64,000 bases of DNA. It comes from Gnetum montanum (taxonomy: Eukaryota > Streptophyta > Gnetopsida > Gnetales > Gnetaceae). The notes beneath the pieces are model-generated. The model ran no database searches. It saw only the letters and a list, made by a program, of their open reading frames with translations, and had not been told where the DNA came from. Within the stretch, counting starts at the first letter, position 1. The number at the start of each line of letters is the position of its first letter. The position numbers were made by a program, and so were the translations under genes. Shown here one piece after another: positions 33,501 through 45,446 of the stretch. The stretch covers positions 412,173 to 476,172 of the forward strand of contig MNCI01004529.1 in assembly GCA_015680685.1 (NCBI GenBank). Direction: 5' to 3'.

Positions 33501-33645
33501 TAAAAGTGTAATCAAGAATATACTCATCGGGATGAGTATAAACTATCTTATACTGTTTAGGACTTGGCTGGTTTAGGTTATGTGTATGTTGCTTACTGTC
33601 TTCCGTGTTATTCCTAGGTGAGTTAACCTTATGAGAAGAAGCCAT
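30592..33645 (-). pseudogene. Element C gag-protease fusion frame (nearly intact)
   Basis: From ATG 33645 the frame runs 1017 codons with no frameshift, interrupted only by stops at 32890 (TGA), 32506 (TGA, where E has TGG) and 31339 (TAG, where B has CAG). It ends at a TAA (30592) that reads CAA in D. Domain order: N-terminal domain (KIVYTHPDEYILDYTFILHQ, residues of about 30-110), a histidine/serine/arginine-rich linker, capsid core (RLDINNIPRFEGGYNVDPQH, about 310-500), zinc knuckle CEVCYYDHPKGCC (near 31805-31840), a proline/glutamine-rich stretch, then aspartic protease with LLDSGSGVNLIS (near 31000) and FPIIMGRMW. Catalytic DSG is intact. No RT follows. This is the best preserved coding sequence of the family here. 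Confidence 0.9.
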
Positions 33646-33767
33646 TTTATTGGTGTGTTGTTCACCGTTATATATGTTCTTATTTAACTAATTAACCCAA
33701 GGATTCGTTAAGGCTCACAACGATGTGAAAGATTTCCTAATGTTCTAATTCGCGTATAAACACTTAA

Positions 33768-33785
33768 TCCCCGGCAACGGCGCCA
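33768..33785 (-). other. Element C primer-binding site, perfect to tRNA-Asp
   Basis: The plus strand reads TCCCCGGCAACGGCGCCA, identical to the 3' end including CCA of plant tRNA-Asp(GTC) as I know it. It is separated by one base from the LTR start at 33787. It fixes the primer for the whole family. Confidence 0.93.
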
Positions 33786-33786
33786 A

Positions 33787-33838
33787 TGATGAGTGGCGAG
33801 ATACCCCTATACTCAACCATACGAAACGAGCGTATCAC
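33787..33838 (-). repeat. Element C 5' LTR, truncated stub
   Basis: The stub begins TGATGAGTGGCGAGATACCC, follows the LTR consensus to about CGAGCGTATCAC, then turns into unrelated sequence. Some 900 bp of LTR are missing on the side facing the host gene. There is no target duplication to match GTAAC at 27772-27776. Confidence 0.85.
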
Positions 33839-35584
33839 TCAACCATTCGCCCGATATTCTTTGCTTTGAAATACAAATTAATTCTTATTTACCAACAACG
33901 TCAAGGTCATCGTCGAAGAGTTTTACAACAGTCTCGGCGATAACGCCATAGCGTTTCCTTCCTCCACGTTCGATGATTCAATGACCGTCGCTTTTGCAAG
34001 ATTCTCTCTCTTCACCGCACGCGGATGACCCAATTAATTTTTCATATACTTCCTTATAAAACTTTCGATTTAATTTCATTCAATACGATCAGCCAAATTA
34101 TTAAAATAAAAATGATAAACCATTAAAAACAAAGTTTACCATAGTAATTAAAAACACATTCCAAGTGCCGTCGAGATCTGAAACTTGGAAGTCGCACCCC
34201 TGCCTATCCGTCCATCCATTTCCAACCCTCGCTGGAACCTTCTGTGAAAAGGAATAACTCTTCGTACACACGGGAGACAAGTAACATTGCAAGGGCAAAG
34301 CTCTTTAAAACCTATAAAATCGCTGTGGCGGTATCGGGCATGTTACAAGTGGAGACCACGCTTTTACCAAGAATATTCGAAAAATCTAATGCGTCCCAAC
34401 ATCCGGAATAAACAGGAGATATCAGATGACTTTGCAAAACACCATCTCTGTGTTTCATACCTCTGCCGTAACGTGAAGCCATTAATCCAACATTGTTAAG
34501 CAACAAAGCCATTACGAGTACTCTCCAACACTCAATGAAAACTTAGCGAGCGAATAAAAAACTTTAATTTAGCTCACCTGGATTATTGCTTTCGTAAAGT
34601 CCACGTTTCCATTAAAAACATGTTACAAGTCCATGTCATTCACAAACAGCCAAACTTCGTGAAAGATATATTGGCCCATTTGCCGGCAGACATGACAAGG
34701 CTACACGTCCCTGCAGGTTAAAATGAGTCAACTTAAGAAATGTGAGAGTAGCTTAGAATGAGAAATGTGAGAGAGATAGTTAACTGCTCTGAGCCCTTAC
34801 AATTTTTGACAAAACCGAAAGGCAAAGATTAGGGATGGGTTGATATCACAAAAGAAGTTTTACTTTTTCTTCTTTTACATAGGCGATGTTGACCTTTCAG
34901 CAAGAAATCTGGTTACGTCGATGTCGTATGATCTAAGAAATTCCTAAAATTTTAGATTATACTTCAGCGTTAGAGGTTTAACTCAAGCAAGTTACATTGA
35001 AATAAAAGGGTTGCTTTGTCCAAGATCAAGAAATGCCTGAAACTCCTCGTTCTCTTCTTGAATCACAGTTTGAATCCTATCCATTTATACCGAGATGCAA
35101 GGCACTTGAAAAAACTTAAAATAAAACTGCTACAACTGCCCTCTGTCTAATCAGTGCACAGAAAGTCTCCGCAGGTAATAAAACAAAACACGAGTTATTA
35201 ATAAAATCCTGTTTCCAGCCGTTAAAAATGACAGCATACGGAATGCCGCTTCCGAGTAATACACGCTTACATCGCAACGTATATCCGGTAGAATGAAATA
35301 TTCGAAACCCTTCTTTTTCGGCATTCGTAAAAATGGACATAGGACTTATATAATGCTTTGATCATCAGACCAGAACCAGCAATCTTCGCCATTACATGAA
35401 TGATCATCATATACACTTCTGCAGGACATGCACCCTGGCAAGTACACATCAGAATACTGGTCCTTGCCGAAGCCAGGCTTCCCAAAACCCCCGAAGCAGC
35501 GCATATATCCAAACAAAGCATATAGCATAGCATAGCAGAGCAAGTCGAAGCTCCGGCTCCGTCCCTCGGCCACACGCTCTCTCC
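33839..35584 (-). other. Region downstream of SKIP35 (probable 3' UTR and flank)
   Basis: No retroelement coding sequence and no convincing gene could be supported. Base composition is more balanced than in the repeats. The part next to 35585 presumably contains the SKIP35 3' UTR, but I found no unambiguous AATAAA on the minus strand close to the stop, so its end is not placed. Confidence 0.5.
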
Positions 35585-38500
35585 TCAACAAAAACCGGAG
35601 AGCAGAAACGACGGCAGGCACGACTCAAGCACGCGCAGCAGCTCGTCCTTGGAAGAGTTTTCAATGTCGGCAGGGCTGGCGACGACGCCGGCACCGAGTC
35701 TCCAGGCGGCGTCCACGAGCTGGCCGCGGAGCCACTGCGAGAGCAACGCCCCGGGCGCGTCCCGGCACTGCTTATACAGCGGCAGGTACGCGATGGCCAC
35801 CTGCAGAGGCGGGGGCAGATACTGCAAGTACAAGGGCGACTGGCCGCGCTGGATGGCCCTCATCACGTTCACGTAGTGGTTCTCCGCGAACAAGCGTCCG
35901 CGCCGGAACGCGTCCTCGGACCAGTGATCGTAGAGAAACGCGCGCAGCTCCGGGGCGACGGCGACGGCGGCTGCGGAATCGTGGTCAGAGGAGGTGGCGA
36001 TGGCGTTGGCGACGCCGTACGTGGCCGCGGGGCTGCGCAGGAAATCGGCCTGCAAGAGGAAGGCTACGCCGGCGAGCGATCCGCCGCTGCTGCGTTCGCC
36101 GGCGGCTTTCAGGATTTCGACGCTCAGCGTGGTCAGCACGTGGTGGGGGACGTGCGGCAGAAGGTAGGAAGCTACGTCGACTCTGCTGCTGGCGGCCGCG
36201 GCCGTCAGGGCCAGGCACAGTTCCATGTCTTTGCAGCTACGCTTGACGAACCACTGGACTACCTGCATGCGCCCCCGCTCCGCTGCCCGCATCAGCGGTC
36301 CCAGGATGGCCGTCGCGTTGCCCTCCTCCACCAGGCATTCCATGGTGCTCATCTTTTCGTAGTGCGATGCGAAGCCCAGCGCCAGCTCCACGTCCACGTC
36401 CAGGCTGTTGCGCTGCGCGATCTGCGCTTCCACGGAAACACACAAACACAGACAGACAGACATGCACATTTTTTGTTAGGCTTCTGCAGGTGCTCTGTTT
36501 CATGCCGTCTGGCAGATTCTATGCACATGGTTTACACCTGTTGGGTTTCAGAGACCCCCCCTGTGTATGTAGGTCAGGAATTCTTTATACGCAATGTAGT
36601 CGTGGCCTCCTCGTGGGTGTGTGATTACTATCTGGGACGTTTAAGTAGCGGATTTCCTCCCCAGGGTGCTTGCCTACCTATCGGGTGTAGTCTGTTCTGG
36701 TATCCAAGGATTCGATAAAATCCAGCAAAAATGCCCAAGGTGTGTTTGAGAAGAAAATTTGTGACAGGGGGCGAGTTCTAACGCACAAATGATTTGGCAT
36801 GGAGTGAATAAGTTGCACGCACAAATTAAAAATTAACGCTTTAGCAAAATGAACAAATAGAAAGTTGTGGCTCAGAAATGCTGAAACAGTAATTCATCTT
36901 CATTTACAAAGGGAATTTACAAATACTCAACATAGTGCCTAAATGTTCTTAAGGGATCGGCTACGATAGATTCCTGATTTGAAAAAGAGAGAAATAGCCA
37001 AAACAGATTTATGTTCGTCTGGGATTTCATATTACATACATTTTAATTTCACTGGTCAGGACTGCCATGATCCATAATACGACAATTCAGGTATTAATCT
37101 ATGGACAAGGCAAATGATCGTGCTAATAATTTAAGAAGGTAAAATAAGAGGGGCATGACTGAACAGTGAGGATTCTAACATGCACTGGAGTCCAGCAAGC
37201 TACTGAAGCTTTTCTGCAAAATGTTGGATAATGATGACAGCTAAGTCTCCCAACACTTTTTTAATCCTGAGAATTTAGCTTCTTTTCCCAAACTTCTTCC
37301 TTGCTATAATTTATCGTAACCCGTTGTTCGCAATAACTTTGATATCCTAAATATTAAAAACTAATGGATTTCTCCTCTGCAAAAATCCAAAACAAAGATC
37401 TTACATGGTTACTGAAACCGAATTTGTTATAAATGGCCAGACAGGTTTACTGGGCAGAACTTTTCCCAATTCTATAAACGTTCGAAAAGGGGATCCGGAT
37501 TATAAGTTACTCCAAGGGAAAATGATGTACTCATTGTGAACTAGGAAAGTTCCCTCACATCCAAAGAATCTTTTTATTTATTTATTTATTTATTTGAGCA
37601 AGAGAGATTTTATCAAAGTCAGTGTTATCAGTATTCAGAGCAGGGGAAACGTTACGCTGTATCTATGAACAAGAAGGCTAGGCTACATAGGATGGTTAGC
37701 TCTCAGATATGTTTTTCGTGAGGTTGTCTCAGGAAAGGAAGGCTTGGGAAACCTACAGTTAAGAAAATCAGATTTGGAGAGCCCAGGGATATTTCGGTAG
37801 AATCCAACCATTTAACATTAAAAACAAAAAGAGTACCTGCAGTAAAATTCGCACAAGCTCCGTGCTTCCAAAACGCGCAGCCTCAAGGAAACACTGATTA
37901 ACATTGTCAGCACCACCTTCAACCAACATACTCAACAAGCCTTGGACTGCACTTGCCGCTATTCCAGATGCCCAGTTTGGATCTATGGCACTGGAAAAAA
38001 GAGTGAGAGGAAAGCAAGCTGCATCAAAGGCCTCTGTAAAATCTTTTCCTGTGAGACGATCTCCTGCGAGATCCAGAAAAGTCTTGAGTGCCGAAAGTTG
38101 TAGTTGGATCTCAATTGCTGAGCTATATGTTACCCTGTCTCCACATCCTTGGCAACGGGAATGAGATCCAATGCACTTGAGAGCCCACTCTGTGAATCGT
38201 TGAACCTTGGCAGCAGCTTCAGCTTTCAACCCTTCATCCCCGTTGCACTCCTGCAACCGCTCCCGTAACCTGCACAATGAATTAACAATATAAAACGTTC
38301 TGTAGACACTAAAACAAAGCACAAAATCACCGTCATACGGATTGAAATTTTACCAATGTTGGATTCAATATCTGTCCCCAACACGAATAAATACAAATAA
38401 GTTCTAATAAAACACGACCATCTTAGAATCCAACAGAAAGATAAACTAGTAGGTACGGTTAAACGCCCCTATGTATGATGACATGATTAAAACCTTCCCT

Positions 38501-39569
38501 GAACGATCATTCAGAAATTTGAGATCCCTTCTATTTGCAAAATCTGAGACAGAAACGGGCCAAAAAGAAACCTCATGCAAAAGCAGAGATGAGAGTTAAT
38601 AACTACAAAGCTCTCTGTGATACCCAAACACAGAAGCTATGAAATTTTTTTTTTTAATCATCTAAAAATGTTGATGAAACAAGGACCTATCTAACAGGAA
38701 AGATAATCGCAAGCAGGAAAGACTGGAGTAAAAAAGAAATATGCAGTCGGACGAAAATAATCGAATCCTCATAAAATAAATTAGTCCATTTGATGTTGCA
38801 GCAAAGAGGCAAAAAGATGAAAGGAGAAATGTGTCTGCAAAAAGGGAAAAGCCCGGGAATTCGTCAAGAAAAATCACGTCAATGCAGGCAACGCAAAACC
38901 TGCGGATATCATTCTATCCTCTATCAGAAAAATCTCATGCTGCTACCAGCAAAACCTGATTACGAAATGGCAGAAAACATTGGGTCGATACAATCTGGAA
39001 ATCAAAAAATATCACCTTTGAGCCATAAGGGTAACCGTGCCTGCCAAGCTCATGGTGCGGCTCCTGCACGCGGAGACGCAGGAGGCAAGGAAAGACGTTC
39101 GAAGTGCGGCCCTGGTGAAATCATGAGCGCCTTCCTTGATAAGCTTCTCAATGAGTCCTGTGACGCCGGCGAGCTGTTGCTGCGTGCCCAAGAACCAGAT
39201 GGAGTCCACTGCTATGCACAGAGCATCGTTTAACCTCGGAGCATCGGCCAACGGAATCAAGCTTTCAGCAAGCGCCCAGTCGTGGTTGCTCACCGCCGTC
39301 TGAAAAGTTCGCCCTAGTTCTGCTTTGCTGCGCCTGCAATCCAAACCGTTTGTGTTTGCGTTTGCACTTGCGCTCTGAACCTGTCTTGGATCCGGCGAAT
39401 CCTCTAAACTCGTGAGTTTCGCCATCTCTCTGTGATGCGCCGTGCCGCCATTGCTGGATTCGGCCTCAGCCTTTGGCTTCAGCCCCGAATGGCTTCGCAG
39501 AGTAACCTGCAGCCTCCTGATTTCGCCCTTGTTATTGTCCTCCTCCATATCAGCCACCTCTACATCCAT
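35585..39569 (-). CDS. SKIP35: SKIP35-like ankyrin-repeat protein (SKP1-interacting partner 35), three exons
   Basis: Exons on the minus strand: 39569-39016, 38269-37837 and 36421-35585, giving 607 residues. Both introns are GT-AG: AAAG|GTGAT ... TGCAG|GTTAC splits an arginine codon, and CTGCAG|GTACTC ... GCGCAG|ATCGC falls between codons. The start ATG at 39569 is the first true ATG of the open frame; 30 bases further a second ATG-containing context (MEEDNN) is possible. The protein matches the SKIP35 family as I know it nearly end to end: LIPLADAPRLNDALCIAVDS, GAHDFTRAALRTSFLASCVS, FTEWALKCIGSHSRCQG, DLAGDRLTGKDFTEAFDAAC, VEGGADNVNQCFLEAARFGS, then ankyrin-type repeats (MECLVEEGNATAILGPLMRA, VVQWFVKRSCKDMELCLALT) and the conserved C-terminal region (VAIAYLPLYKQCRD, LLSQWLRGQLVDAA). 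SKIP35 was named for binding SKP1/ASK proteins of SCF ubiquitin ligases; its exact role is not established. Exon 3 is strongly GC-rich. No stop or frameshift, so it appears functional. Confidence 0.95.
36422..37836 (-). other. SKIP35 intron 2 (1415 bp)
   Basis: GT-AG intron. It contains a (TTTA)n microsatellite at about 37573-37594. No transposon coding sequence was recognised in it. Confidence 0.9.
38270..39015 (-). other. SKIP35 intron 1 (746 bp)
   Basis: GT-AG intron in phase 2 (it splits an AGG arginine codon). A poly-T run lies at about 38646-38657. No other feature was seen. Confidence 0.9.
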
Positions 39570-41300
39570 TCCACAGTGACAACAACAAACGATAACAATC
39601 ACGGCAGCTGCAGGATCTAGACCTGAAGCCGCCCTTGCAATATAACCTCCTCCAGGCCCCTTTACATCATCCGTATTCTATTTCCTTCGCAACAACAAAC
39701 CGAAAGCCTCGAAACCCTCGCTAACCTAATGATCGAGCTGCAGAAACAGAGATCAGAGCTGCAAATCCGGAACAAATCCTTGCAGCGACAATCGTCGTCG
39801 CCGTTGAATCGCCAAAAGCAAAGCAAAACCCCGGTAATCCGCACGATTACAATAACAGCTACCGCGGAACCAAACGCGATTCACAAAACAAGGAATCGGC
39901 GAAAACGGAAACGTGGAAAAGTAGAAAAAAACAAATGAACGCCAAAAGCAACGGCAGCGGAAGCTTTGAGGAAGGGAGGGAAGGAAGGAAGGAAGGAAGA
40001 AGGTCTCGGTGGCGTTGGCTGGCGGATCCAAAGCTAAAGGCATATAATTCAGGAATCCGCAAAAGGGGAAAATATCAGAGAGAAGAAAGCAGCAGCAGCA
40101 CAACAAGTCTCCATTTCTATTCGTCGCGGAGCTCAGGAATAACCAGAAACAAATCATGGATGTCCCGTCGATGATGACGGCCTTGATGATCAATTAACGA
40201 GAGTAAACATGGCAGAGAGCCAAAAAAGAGCATTCGTCTCCATGCTCTTGAGCATGGCCATCGCCATACCCCACCAATTTAACGAAATGAATGCTTTGTC
40301 TGCAAATCCGATACACTACAAAACTACCGTAGAAAAGCACAGAATCCCGCTCTATCTATCAAAGCCCCCTCCTGCACATTGCCGACCACACGAAACAATC
40401 GGTGGAGAACACACAGAACAGAACTTAAACCAATCGTCAGATACGTTCCCATTTCCACGCAAACATTTTCAGTTTTACACTTGCATCTATTCCCGTTTCT
40501 TCCTCTTTCTTCGCCATTGATCTACCTGTTAGTGCATCCATCTATACAGCTTCTTCCCACCAGAAGCATTGCAGACTCATTTTGCTTATCCAGCACGGCC
40601 ATCATAGACGTGTATGGGCTCGGAAACGCCCACTGCCAGCGTATAATTATTCGCCCCAGTATCTTGATTTCCCGGTCAGATTTTGCGCCGGAGGGCCCCC
40701 GGAAACAGCATCTGTCCACGTGGCGAGTTGTGATCACGCTCGCTTCTGAACACACCAGGACGTACGGCCACTGTTCTGCCACGTCACACAATAGCCGCCG
40801 GCGATGCCAGCCTCTCCCGTCCTATAGGCCGGCAAATTTTCTAATTTTCAACCCGCGTTGAGTTTGGTCAAGGATTTTACGCGCCGGCGCTGTGTCTTTT
40901 TGCTAACCTGAGCCTGTTAAGCGAGGAATATCATTTCTGTAAAAATCATTGGTGGCGGTCAAATTTCGATTACAAATGCAAGACGACAGAATCTCCAATA
41001 TTTGACACAGCAGAGCAGCGGAGCGCAGCAGGGAGCGTTACAAAATTCTGCCACCGACGTCGAGATTTTCTGGGGTTTTCTGGGGTTCCGAAACTACTCC
41101 GCAATCTTTTACGGCACGGAGAGGACAACTTTACAAGGGAAGGACCCGAGCCGTGGCCATGTCACCATCGGAATCGCTCGACCTGGAAATTCTTGTGATT
41201 CTTCCCAGATGCAAGGTTGTTGATAAAATTTGTCTCCGTATTTTTATTTTATTGGGTCTGCGGATCTGATTTTCAGGATTTAGAGGAGTTACAGTCAAGG
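39570..41300 (-). promoter_or_regulatory. Upstream region of SKIP35 (5' UTR and promoter)
   Basis: A relatively GC-rich stretch without retroelement sequence. Just upstream, the minus strand is pyrimidine-rich, including a (CTTC)n run (GGAA repeats on plus at about 39973-40003), common in plant 5' UTRs. An open frame with an ATG in good context on the plus strand (41159) was considered and not called. I cannot place a TATA box or transcription start with confidence. Confidence 0.5.
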
Positions 41301-42595
41301 CAAGAGCTCATTAGATAATTGAGGGCAAATATGCCGGTCGTGCGAACCATGATTGCGCTCTGACGGCATCAGCCATTTCCGTCCGAGCTTTTCCTTTGCC
41401 AATCAAATTATCTAAAAATGAATTGCAACATCATAGCGTGTGAACTTTTCTTGTAACCATTTACCCAAACAATGTATTTGATGTTAGAAATATGTTTAGG
41501 TAAAGATGTACAGGTTATTTATGCATTTCACGTCAAAGGTTGCACCGCAGACAATCAAATAAAAAGAATGGGAGAACGTACATCTCGTGAGGAGCACACG
41601 CTTTTTGTTTACTCCGTGTGTTTTTTATGTCACGGTAACTGGGAAAGGCTTACCATGAATAAACAAGGTGATGTACGATTGCGAAGGCAAACAAAACTAA
41701 GCAAAGGGAGGGGTTACGTCACGTGAATAGCCATATTTTACTTTGCAAAGGTTTAAGTGGAAGAGACTTTGAATTTATGAAGTGATGTAGTTTGGCTGAT
41801 GCGCAATGACTACGGTAAAAGAAGCCTTCGACCCGAACGCTACGCTGCTTTGTGACTTTAGTGGAGTCACATCACTTTAGTTGGTTTTTGGTATGGCGTA
41901 TGGGCCACACTTTCATCGAAATGTTCATGCAAAATTCAGCAGGTGCAGACACATTTCCATGTCTCTTGCTGCATACAAGCAATGTCAATTTGTATGCATT
42001 AGAATCATAACCAGGGACCCGGGCCCAATTCGGGATGAAGCAACACCCATTTAACAAACAACACTAAATATTATAACTTTTACTTGGCAATTTAAAGGCC
42101 ATTTTTTACCCCCCATTATGAAATATATGCTTCTTAAATTTTGACACGTGGTATTATTCTTTGCTTTACTAGTGCTCGACAACACCTAAATGGCATTTCA
42201 ATCTGTCTTACCAAAGGTCATATTGTGTCAATCAATCTTTGATTAAAGGCAATGTTGCATCACTCAATCTTGGAAAAAAGGCAACTGATTCGGTATCAAT
42301 CAATGGAGGTATGAAAGTACCTGATCTTAATTTGGAGAGGACTAAAAGTGATTTACCACTAACTAATTAATTTATCAATGTCATTGGTAATTCTCTTTTA
42401 GTTGATATTAATTTTTTGGATGGTTAGACTCAAACCTTCTCTTAGCTAACCCTAAGGTTAAGTTTAAAGGCTGCTTTATTTCATTTGACTTTTTAAGGAT
42501 AACAATGAGTGTTATCCACCATCCAATACATAACACAAGAAACTTGCTTACTAATTAATGATTAGCAAAGAAAAAAATATGAAACTAAATGCATA
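41301..42595. other. Intergenic DNA, no gene seen
   Basis: Unique-looking sequence becoming AT-rich toward 42 kb. The short open frames here are not supported by any recognisable protein feature. Confidence 0.5.
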
Positions 42596-42690
42596 AAAAT
42601 CATCATCATCATCATCACCATCATCTTAGCCTTGTCCCAACAAAATGAGGTTAGCTACATGAGTTCCTTTTTGCAATTCGTCTCTATGAA
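42596..42690 (-). mobile_element. 3' end of an RTE-type LINE
   Basis: A (CATCAT)n run at 42599-42618 is followed by TTAGCCTTGTCCCAACAAAA, TGAGGTTAGCTACATGAG. Read on minus this is the usual tail of plant RTE LINEs (a LLGQG-like peptide end, then a GATGAT repeat). The same tail occurs at about 61626 (minus) and 61258 (plus). Sequence further right is too decayed to follow. Confidence 0.7.
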
Positions 42691-43289
42691 GTGTTAGATC
42701 TATGTCCTAACATCTACAAAATCTAAAAAAAGAAACTCATCTATGAGATTTGGCAAGGTTTCACAAGCAACTGCCAATTTGATGCTAACCCTCCACTCAT
42801 ATCCAGGCTTAGGACTAGCATTGGCATAGTTCTAAATATGCAAAAATATTTTCAAAAAATGCAAAATTTAAGTAGGGATTCACAATAAAAAAATTTCTAA
42901 ACCCATGTAAAATCACAAGTGGAGGCCAAAAGTTTTTATAAAATTAATGAAATGTAAAAGAGCTTTTATGTTTCTACCGTTCTATTTGCACAACTATGTT
43001 TCTTTTTCTATTCTTACAATGTTTTTAATTTTTTTTCACTATACTTAATTTATAAATTATTTTCTTTTGGCTTCAATGTTACTCTTGTTGTTAGGTTGTG
43101 ACATTGATACAACCAAAGAGTTCTCATTTGATTTCAAGATACATCTTTAGATTGTTTGTGGCTACACATAATGTTGAACTACCTTTTACTGCATTAGTGA
43201 TATTAGAAAGGAAAACATAATATTTTATACAAGTTGTTATGAGTTAGTCACGTTAATTCTTATCACAAGGGACCTCTTCCCTCACATCT
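42691..43289. other. AT-rich DNA, possibly decayed LINE sequence
   Basis: No feature could be supported. It lies between the RTE tail and the start of the L1-type endonuclease homology. Confidence 0.4.
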
Positions 43290-45337
43290 TAATGTTAGTT
43301 TCATCATGAAATGTTTGGGGTCTTTCTAATAAGTCTTGAGCAAAGATTGAAAACTCCATATTTTCTTTTCCTTCAAGATATAAAGATTTTAGTACATTAT
43401 GTTAGTTTTATTAGTAAATGCATTTTCAAAAACTACATTGTTTTTTCCATTGCTCATAAAGTTAATAAATGAGATATTGCTATTTTAGTTAATAAAAATT
43501 AGATTCAAAAAGTTTTGAATTTTGACTTTGACAACCTTGGAAGAGTTATTTCGATTACTTGTCAAAGTGGAAAAGGAAGCTTTAGACTTTGTAATACTTA
43601 TGCTTCTAATAAATCAAAAGATCATTAAGAGGTTTGGAAATATCTTCTATTTCTACCTAAAGTTTCTTGAATTATTGGAGGTGATTTCAATATGGTTAAA
43701 ATTCATTTAAATAAACTTAGTGTTCTTTCTCCTAATATGTCTTCTCAAGAAAAAGAAGATTGGTGTTGTTTTTTAAAAAGATATTTTCATTATGATATTT
43801 GCTCTTTATTATTATATTATTCAAATAAGAAGAATTATGCTTACTGATAAGAAGAATCATCAACAAGGAAATGATAAAATTTATTGTCAGGTTTCTTTAT
43901 AGAGGCCTACAAGTAAAGAAGAAGTGCATATAGATCCTACTTTGTTTGACCATTTTCCTATTTGTATTTTCTCTCTAGGATTAATTATTTCTTAATTCAA
44001 AAGAAGGAATTTTTTGTATGAATATTAATATGTTCATAAGACCTAGTAGAAAAAGTATTTTGAAGTCTTTGTAAAATGCAAAGAAAAAACCTAATGATGA
44101 TATTAGTTAAATTAACTAATGGCAGCAAACTACTTGTAAAGTTAGGAATTATGCAAAAAAAATTTGAAAGCAATTTGCTAAGCAAAAGAGTCAAATTGAA
44201 AAAGAACTTGTAAAATTTGTCAAGGAAATGCAAATTCTTTTAGACTAGAATTTCTTTGATTTTGAATTCAAAAAGCCTTGGCTAAATCTTGTTATGCTAA
44301 ACAATGTTGAGATGCTTTTGAAGGTAAAAGTATTTTCACTAAAGTTTCATATCTTGCCTAAAAATTGAAGATGAACCTTGGAAATAATTTCTTCAATTTC
44401 TTAAAGGAAATGGCCAAGTACCTAAACTGAAATCACTTTATATAAATGATTCCATCACTACAGATCTTGAGGCTATTAATAGTTTTATTAGCTAATCATT
44501 TCTCTTCTATTTTTTTCTTCTGAATATTTTAGCATGGAAACCTTTAAGGCCTTTAGTACACATACTCATCTTATAACAAAAATGCATCAAAATATTCTTA
44601 AAGCAAAAATTACAGTAGAAGAAGTCAAAGTAGCAACTGTTAGTTTATCAAATGGTAAAGCTCTATGATTGGATGGTTTTCTAGTTGAATTTTTTAAGCA
44701 TTGAGACATTATTCAAGATGATCTCTTACATGTTTTCTAGAAATCTATTAAACAAGTTTCTCTTGGTAAACAATATCAATAAAGGTATGATTCATCATCT
44801 TCTCAAGAATGAAGGTCTTCAACATATAGGTAATTGGAGGACTTTTACTCTTTTTAACAACACTTATAAAATTTTAGTTAAATGCATGGCTCGTCAAATT
44901 TAGATGACTATATAGGATATTATTAAACTTGAGCAAACAAGTTTTGTTAAAGGTAGACATATCTTAAATAATTTTATTACACCATGGGATAGAATGTCAT
45001 GGGATTCTAATACTAACTAGGACATTGCTTTCATTAAATTAGATTTTGTTAAAGCTCATGACAAGATAGAATGAGATTTCATTATTGCTTATCTTTGTAA
45101 ATTGGAATTTGGTTATTATTTTATTCATCTTGTCCATACCTTGCTTACCAACGTTGATGCTCAAGATGGTGCAAATTTTGGATTGAGTTCCTCCTTTTAT
45201 TTGCAATGATTTTTTCATCAAGGTTGTCCTCTAATTGCCCAATTTTTTATTATTACAAATAAACTTTCACATAACTTGTATTATGATTATTTTTAAAAAA
45301 AAATCATAAGGGAATTTCAATTGATGATCAAGGTATG
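43290..45337 (+). mobile_element. L1-type LINE, 5' portion (endonuclease and RT), interrupted by element E
   Basis: Near 43300 the translated plus strand gives an endonuclease start NVWGLSNKS preceded by a TGA in place of tryptophan (the SWNVRGL motif of plant L1). GGDFNMV at about 43676 is the endonuclease catalytic motif. RT motifs follow in order: IGNWRTFTLFNNTYKILVK near 44830-44885, SFVKGRHILNNFITPWDRMS near 44940-45000, IKLDFVKAHDKIE near 45035-45075, and HQGCPLIAQFFIIT near 45210-45255. Many stops and shifts mark an old dead copy. At 45337 it is cut by element E (TSD GTATG) and continues at 55275. Confidence 0.88.
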
Positions 45338-45446
45338 TGATGAGTGGTAAGGTACCCCTACACCCAACCATTCAAATCACAAGCACTCACACACGATCCG
45401 GTCAAATTCCGTGGATGGGACTAGTTGTGGCATCTAGATCCCTATG
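45338..45446 (-). repeat. Element E 3' LTR, first segment
   Basis: It begins TGATGAGTGGTAAGGTACCC and matches the start of the 5' LTR at 54354 up to GGCATCTAGATCCCTATG, where element D is inserted (CTATG duplication at 45442-45446). It continues at 49618. Confidence 0.92.

Larger units (their letters stand above)
27777..33838 (-). mobile_element. Element C: gag-protease LTR retrotransposon without RT/integrase, 5' LTR truncated
   Basis: The 3' LTR is 27777-28737, followed by the polypurine tract, a noncoding 3' region, a 452-base assembly gap (30018-30469), gag-protease in one frame (33645-30592), a perfect tRNA-Asp primer site (33768-33785) and about 50 bp of 5' LTR (33787 to about 33838). 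No RT, RNase H or integrase sequence is seen. The position where pol should lie coincides with a single n at 30516, so mis-joining cannot be excluded here, but elements D and E also lack pol. It ends about 1.75 kb downstream of the SKIP35 stop codon. Confidence 0.88.

Noticed and set aside
35876-36718. 280-codon open frame on the plus strand
   Set aside because: It is antisense to SKIP35 exon 3 and intron 2, a by-product of GC-rich coding sequence. The minus strand has clear family homology and splice sites.
39570-39602. Eleven extra codons upstream of the SKIP35 ATG
   Set aside because: The extension would start at GTG, which is not a usual plant start. The first in-frame ATG is at 39569.
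40379-40861. 160-codon frame upstream of SKIP35
   Set aside because: It lies in the presumed promoter region with no protein family features and no coding pattern I recognise.
41159-41281. Plus-strand frame MSPSESLDLEILVILPRCK with good start context
   Set aside because: No downstream exon and no recognised family. It could be a first exon of a lost gene, but nothing supports it.
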